The translations under genes and the position numbers were made by a program. Shown here in pieces: positions 14,305 through 17,919 of a DNA stretch of 17,919 nucleotides. Origin of the DNA: Pseudomonadota bacterium. Lineage in GTDB: Bacteria; Desulfobacterota; JADFVX01. The stretch is from positions 1 through 17,919 of the forward strand of contig JADFVM010000112.1 of the NCBI GenBank assembly GCA_015222555.1. Reading direction: 5' to 3'. The notes under the pieces are model-generated. The model had not been told where the DNA came from and made no database searches. It was given only the letters and a program-made list of their open reading frames with translations. The stretch's first letter is position 1. Each line of letters starts with the position of its first letter.

Positions 14305-14826
14305 TTATCCTTTAATCGTCATGGGAATGCCGGAGACGGTCAGAATTACCTGACTTGCTGCTGCTGCCATCTTCTGGTTCATCAGGCCTGCCAGATCGGA
14401 AAAGCGTCTTGAAAGAGGATCGGCAGGTATGATTCCCGAACCGGTTTCATTGGAAATGACGATAAGCTTTGTTTTGCATCCCTTACAGGCATTAAGTAAA
14501 TTATCTATCCTTTCAATAACTTTTTCATCCGACTCTTCTTCATGCATCACATTGCAGAGCCAAAGCGTCAGGCAATCTAAAAGAACCGAATCATATATAT
14601 CTAATTTTCCAATCACCTCTGCAATATTTAGAGGCTCTTCAATAGTATTCCAGCCATCACCCCGCTCCTTCTTGTGGTGAGCAATCCGCTCGGCCATCTC
14701 ATCATCAAGGGCCTGGGCCGTGGCAAGGTAGAGGCGTTTTTCACCCAGCGATTCTGCCAGCTTCAACGCGTGGGAACTCTTGCCGCTTCGGCTGCCACCG
14801 GTTATGAATGTGAATTTTTTTGTCAT
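14305..14826 (-). CDS. cobU: Adenosylcobinamide kinase / adenosylcobinamide-phosphate guanylyltransferase
   Basis: CobU phosphorylates the aminopropanol arm of adenosylcobinamide and then transfers GMP to it, making the AdoCbi-GDP substrate of CobS. In this 173-aa protein the P-loop GGSRSGKSS is at 10-18, the guanylylated-histidine region 'AHHKKERGDGW' at 49-59, Walker B 'VLLDCLT' at 81-87 and the family motif 'SNETGSGIIP' at 125-134. GGGGAGG (+ strand 14836-14842, complement) is the ribosome binding site, 9 nt before the ATG. Full biosynthesis is not required for its use: it also serves salvage of imported cobinamide. Confidence 0.96.
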   Translation of the reverse strand: MTKKFTFITGGSRSGKSSHALKLAESLGEKRLYLATAQALDDEMAERIAHHKKERGDGWNTIEEPLNIAEVIGKLDIYDSVLLDCLTLWLCNVMHEEESDEKVIERIDNLLNACKGCKTKLIVISNETGSGIIPADPLSRRFSDLAGLMNQKMAAAASQVILTVSGIPMTIKG

Positions 14827-14848
14827 GATTTAATGACCTCCCCTTGAT

Positions 14849-14869
14849 CCCCTCCTTGCTAAGGAGGGG
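14849..14869. repeat. Perfect 9-bp hairpin between cobT and cobU
   Basis: CCCCTCCTT (14849-14857) and AAGGAGGGG (14861-14869) are perfect complements around a GCT loop. No T-run follows in the direction of transcription, so full termination is unlikely. It resembles short GC-rich palindromes scattered in many genomes; a role in mRNA processing or stability is possible. Confidence 0.6.
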
Positions 14870-14902
14870 AATAGTGAGTCAGCTAGATGGAAAAGGGGCT
14901 TC

Positions 14903-15985
14903 CTAATTTGCCTGCTTTTCCTGATTTGACTTTTCTTCTTCCGACACGCTGGCCTCGGCAAAGGTAGCCATTTCCTTGTAAATTCTTAATGACGCCTCCA
15001 CAATGTTCATTCCCAATGCAGCTCCGCTTCCTTCGCCCAGCCTGAGGTCAAGGTCAAGAAGCGGTTTAAGATTCATCAACTCAAGCATGGCCTGATGGCC
15101 CCTTTCCACGGATTTATGGGAAGCGAAAAGATAGTCTCTTACCTTGGGCTCAATTTCAGTGGCTATCAGGGCGCCGGCCGTTGAAATGAAGCCGTCTACT
15201 AATACGGGAATTCGTCTTGATGCGGCGCCCAGGCAAAGGCCCGCAATGCCCCCGATCTCAGCGCCACCCACCTTTGCAAGAACATCCATGGCATCTTGTT
15301 TATTCGGACTATTTACCTCAAGCGCTTTTTCTATCACCTTTATCTTGTTCTCAAAGGCTGCATCATCAACACCCGTGCCCCTTCCGGTAACCTCCCTTGG
15401 TGAAAGTCCGGAAAGGCAGGCGATGATTGCACTGGAGGGTGTTGTGTTTCCGATGCCCATTTCACCCGTACCGAATAGTTTGTAACCCCTGTCGGCATAC
15501 TCCAAAGCCAGGTCAATGCCAACCTCAACACACCTCCCGGCTTCCTCCGGTGTCATGGCCGGCCCCGTGGCCATGTTTTTTGTGCCTGAAACAATCTTTT
15601 TCTGGATGAGCCCTTCGGCGTCACCAAAATCATAATCGACACCGATATCGACAACCGCCACATCTGCGCCTGCCTGCCTGGCCAGGACATTGATGGCTGC
15701 CCCTCCGGCCAGAAAATTAAAGACCATCTGGGGCGTCACCTCTTTAGGAAAGGCAGAAACCCCCTCATCGGTGACGCCATGATCGCCTGCAAAGGTAAAT
15801 ATGATCTTTTTATCCAGAAGCGGTCTGGGGTCTTCGCAGATGGCAACGATTCTTGATGCGATGACTTCCAGCGTGCCAAGGCTTCCCCTTGGTTTGGTGA
15901 GAGAGTCTAGACGTTCATTGGCTGCCGTAAAAAAGGATTCATCCAGCGGCTTTATTGATTCGGCAATGGTTGTTATTTCTGACAT
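14903..15985 (-). CDS. cobT: Nicotinate-nucleotide--dimethylbenzimidazole phosphoribosyltransferase
   Basis: CobT activates the lower-ligand base (dimethylbenzimidazole or another benzimidazole or purine) by transferring ribose phosphate from nicotinate mononucleotide, giving alpha-ribazole phosphate. The 360-aa protein has 'KPRGSLGTLE' (31-40), 'FAGDHGV' (65-71), 'GTGEMGIGNTTPSSAI' (172-187), 'GRGTGVDD' (201-208), 'VLVDGFISTAGAL' (261-273) and the catalytic Glu in 'RLGEGSGAA' (Glu318). ATG 15985 is preceded by a good AAGGAG site on the minus strand. The gene lies 21 nt after tonB. A C-terminal tail rich in Glu, Gln and Lys (about 346-360) is outside the usual fold. Confidence 0.97.
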   Translation of the reverse strand: MSEITTIAESIKPLDESFFTAANERLDSLTKPRGSLGTLEVIASRIVAICEDPRPLLDKKIIFTFAGDHGVTDEGVSAFPKEVTPQMVFNFLAGGAAINVLARQAGADVAVVDIGVDYDFGDAEGLIQKKIVSGTKNMATGPAMTPEEAGRCVEVGIDLALEYADRGYKLFGTGEMGIGNTTPSSAIIACLSGLSPREVTGRGTGVDDAAFENKIKVIEKALEVNSPNKQDAMDVLAKVGGAEIGGIAGLCLGAASRRIPVLVDGFISTAGALIATEIEPKVRDYLFASHKSVERGHQAMLELMNLKPLLDLDLRLGEGSGAALGMNIVEASLRIYKEMATFAEASVSEEEKSNQEKQAN

Positions 15986-16006
15986 GAAAATCTCCTTGAA
16001 TAATAT

Positions 16007-16735
16007 CTATGTTAGTTTGAAGTTGACGGCCACCTTAAGCCAGAAATCGACATAGGGAAAGGGGGCCGCTTTTTTGATGGCCTTGATGGAGGCCCTGTCC
16101 AATACATCAAATCCGGAAGACTCAACTAGATTAACCTCATCCACCTGGCCATCGGTGCGGATCCTGAACTTTATTGTGGCTGCACCTTCAAGGCCTCGCC
16201 TGATGGCCGACTTTGGGTAAATCTTGGCCGCTTCAATTTTGGAGAGGATAAGGGGGATAAAATCTGATCCGAGGGCTTGTTGCTTAACAGGTCCATCAGT
16301 TTTTGCTGTTGAGGGAGAGCCGCTGCCTGTCATGGCCCGGCTCATTTTGCTTTCTTTTTCTGGCCTATCCCTATTGACAAGGCTGGCATTCTTCACTGAA
16401 GGCATTGTCTCAGGATCTATGGGCGGGCTTATATCTTCAGTGTTAACATCTTTAATCCTATCTGCTTCATCCACTTTTTTAGTTAACCTATTTTGAGCTT
16501 TCAGTAAAAGAGCCTTGCTTTTAAATGCCGCTTTTTTTGACTCTATTTTATCGGAATTAAAGCTTGACGACTTTGCTGCGGATGAGATCTTTTTTGCCAC
16601 GAGATCAACTAGAAGAATTCGTTCTCCTTCTGGATTGCCGGTCAGATTTAAAGGTGAAATGGCGTACATAATCACAAGCATGGCAAGGCCATGCATGGCA
16701 ATAGATATGACAAATGCTTTTTTAAGGTTAAACAT
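16007..16735 (-). CDS. tonB: TonB energy-transducing protein
   Basis: This 242-aa protein has a single N-terminal membrane anchor (about 6-27, 'AFVISIAMHGLAMLVIMYAI'). A long Lys/Ser/Pro-containing periplasmic spacer follows (about 45-160). The C-terminal TonB domain reads 'IYPKSAIRRGLEGAATIKF' (about 173-191), then 'DGQVDEVNLVESSGFDVLD' and 'APFPY'. TonB couples proton-motive force from ExbB-ExbD to outer-membrane receptors; exbBD are not in the window. The spacer is less Pro-rich than in E. coli TonB. Its place directly after the receptor gene and before cobT suggests a TonB dedicated to corrinoid uptake. The ribosome binding site (AGGA) is modest. Confidence 0.92.
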   Translation of the reverse strand: MFNLKKAFVISIAMHGLAMLVIMYAISPLNLTGNPEGERILLVDLVAKKISSAAKSSSFNSDKIESKKAAFKSKALLLKAQNRLTKKVDEADRIKDVNTEDISPPIDPETMPSVKNASLVNRDRPEKESKMSRAMTGSGSPSTAKTDGPVKQQALGSDFIPLILSKIEAAKIYPKSAIRRGLEGAATIKFRIRTDGQVDEVNLVESSGFDVLDRASIKAIKKAAPFPYVDFWLKVAVNFKLT

Positions 16736-16752
16736 GTGGATCCTTTAATAGT

Positions 16753-16772
16753 GCCCTCCCTTTCGGGAGGGC
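16753..16772. repeat. Perfect 8-bp hairpin between the receptor gene and tonB
   Basis: On the transcribed (minus) strand GCCCTCCC and GGGAGGGC enclose a GAAA tetraloop, a very stable GNRA-type cap. The sequence after it is ACTATTAAAGG, without a T-run. It could protect the 3' end of the receptor mRNA or lower tonB expression relative to the receptor. Confidence 0.6.
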
Positions 16773-16781
16773 AAAATCTGT

Positions 16782-17919
16782 TTAGAAGGTTGCCTTCAGA
16801 CCGCCATAATAGGATCTTCCTGCCGTACCGTAATCCTTCACTTCTTCATACTCCCTGTTTGTCAGGTTCTCCACTCTGGCAAAAAGGTTGATATTATCTG
16901 TAATATCATAGGATGCGGCAAAGTCGGCTTTCTTGTATGAGTCAAGCCATACAGGATTGCCTGAAAAGAAACCGTAGTTATTGACTCTTTTCCCAACATA
17001 ATTAGCTCTCAGATTAAAGTTAGCTCTGCCGGGATTCCAGTTAAGTGAAAGACTTCCCTTCTTTTCAGGCCTTCTGATCAATTCTCTTTTCTTTGCTTCA
17101 TCTTCCGTATCGGTCCTGGTAAAGGAGGCTCCAATAATTAAATTTTCAACAGCTTTAACTTCAAGACCCAACTCCCAGCCTTTTGTGTTAGCTTCTGCAA
17201 CATTTTGAGGCTCGTACAGCCATGGGGCATACTCTACCCATTCAATAAGATCTGTGAAATCATTCCTGAAATAGCTTGCTGAAAAGATAACAAGCTTACC
17301 TATCAGTTCCTGCTCTATACCTAGATCGTAACCTTTTGATTCTTCGGGCTCCAGATTCGGATTGCCCCTGCCAACACCGGGATTATTGTAATAGAGGTCG
17401 TTAAGTGTGGGCGCCTTGAAAGCTTTCCCGTAACTACTCCTCAATGTTGTGGCTGTTTTATCTATAAGGTATGATGCGGCAACTCGATAGGTCGTCTCGC
17501 TACCAAATTTTTTGTGATCATCATATCTCATGCCTACCAGCAAGTTCAACTTACTATCTACAAGTGATATCTTGTCCTGCAAGTAAATAGCCTTGTTGGA
17601 TATAGAATGGTCGATAGAGGCTGATTTGTTTTCAGCTTCGGCTTTCTCATATTCTACCCCGGCGGTGATGGTGTGGGCTTCATCGAGAAGGTAGAAATTA
17701 TTTTGCCAGTCTAGGATTTTGACTTTTGTTTCTATGTTGCTATTGTACCAGTTGAAGGGATCTGGATCTCCTTCAATGAGTTTATACTTCTCAGAGGTTA
17801 AAGATGCTTTGATTGTGTGATCCCAGATCTCGCCCACAGTATGTTTTACATTCGCGGCTATTGTTGTGGCATCGGTTTCCATTGTGTAGTTTGGATCATC
17901 AACACCCAGGCCGGAGGAG
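16782..17919 (-). CDS. btuB: TonB-dependent outer-membrane receptor, probably BtuB-like (partial)
   Basis: The visible part (about 378 residues) is the C-terminal beta-barrel of a TonB-dependent receptor. The frame stays open to the window edge, so the signal peptide, TonB box and plug are missing; an internal Met at 17880-17882 is not the true start. Typical features are 'LRSSYGKAFKAPTLNDLYYNNP...NPNLEPEESKGYDLGIEQ', 'LSLNWNPGRANFNLRANYVGKR', 'FARVENLTNREYEEVKDYGTAGRSYYGGLKATF' and a terminal Phe for Bam recognition. The 'NLTNREY...Y.T.GRSYYGG' ending is like BtuB, and the tonB-cobT-cobU-cobS neighbours strongly support a corrinoid cargo. A siderophore receptor of the same fold cannot be excluded from sequence alone. 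Confidence 0.85.
   Translation of the reverse strand, partial: SSGLGVDDPNYTMETDATTIAANVKHTVGEIWDHTIKASLTSEKYKLIEGDPDPFNWYNSNIETKVKILDWQNNFYLLDEAHTITAGVEYEKAEAENKSASIDHSISNKAIYLQDKISLVDSKLNLLVGMRYDDHKKFGSETTYRVAASYLIDKTATTLRSSYGKAFKAPTLNDLYYNNPGVGRGNPNLEPEESKGYDLGIEQELIGKLVIFSASYFRNDFTDLIEWVEYAPWLYEPQNVAEANTKGWELGLEVKAVENLIIGASFTRTDTEDEAKKRELIRRPEKKGSLSLNWNPGRANFNLRANYVGKRVNNYGFFSGNPVWLDSYKKADFAASYDITDNINLFARVENLTNREYEEVKDYGTAGRSYYGGLKATF

Noticed and set aside
16782..17882. Complete 366-aa receptor starting at the Met at 17882
   Set aside because: The frame is open upstream to the window edge and the product would lack plug and signal peptide; it is the 3' part of a longer gene.

Overview
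The window looks like a chromosomal segment of a Gram-negative, mid-GC bacterium of the former Deltaproteobacteria (Desulfobacterota/Desulfuromonadia-like). The order cinA(end)-thpR-recA-pilT-recX-alaS followed by a small PilZ protein, the lipoprotein signal and the TonB/outer-membrane receptor system all fit that placement. The taxonomic call is inference from gene order and protein flavour; no rRNA gene is present.

Region 1 (1-8911, + strand) is core chromosome. A tightly packed run carries the last codons of a CinA-like gene, thpR (2',3'-cyclic phosphodiesterase), recA, a PilT retraction ATPase, recX, alaS and a PilZ-like protein. Junctions are overlapping or nearly so: 1 nt shared at cinA/thpR, 0 nt at thpR/recA, recX starting inside pilT, alaS starting inside recX. 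A possible terminator follows the PilZ gene. A second cluster then starts: a MogA/MoaB-type molybdenum cofactor protein, tatC, and an unusual membrane protein that joins a four-helix haem-copper-oxidase-like domain to two DUF1858-type domains, the second with a CxxC.

Region 2 (8912-13570) is accessory in character. It opens with an elaborately self-complementary intergenic element, followed by a 76-aa zinc-ribbon/one-helix protein, a patatin-like phospholipase without partner genes, an IS481-like insertion sequence whose ends I can align (about 10632-11685), a degraded coding remnant, a lipoprotein gene split by an in-frame TAA, a three-helix membrane protein and a YhbS-like GNAT acetyltransferase. 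Several reading frames here are broken, unlike anything in the flanks.

Region 3 (13571-17919, - strand) is one cobamide salvage operon, transcribed leftwards: a TonB-dependent receptor (probably BtuB-like, cut by the window edge), its own TonB, CobT, CobU and CobS. Together these would bring a corrinoid across the outer membrane and attach the nucleotide loop (CobU activates cobinamide, CobT activates the lower-ligand base, CobS joins them). Two perfect hairpins sit at the receptor/tonB and cobT/cobU junctions. The promoter and any cobalamin riboswitch would lie outside the window.

I see no tRNA, rRNA, CRISPR array or replication origin. The least ordinary items are the oxidase-DUF1858 fusion, the structured element at 8946-9116, and the split lipoprotein and ATG-TAA transposase in the accessory block.
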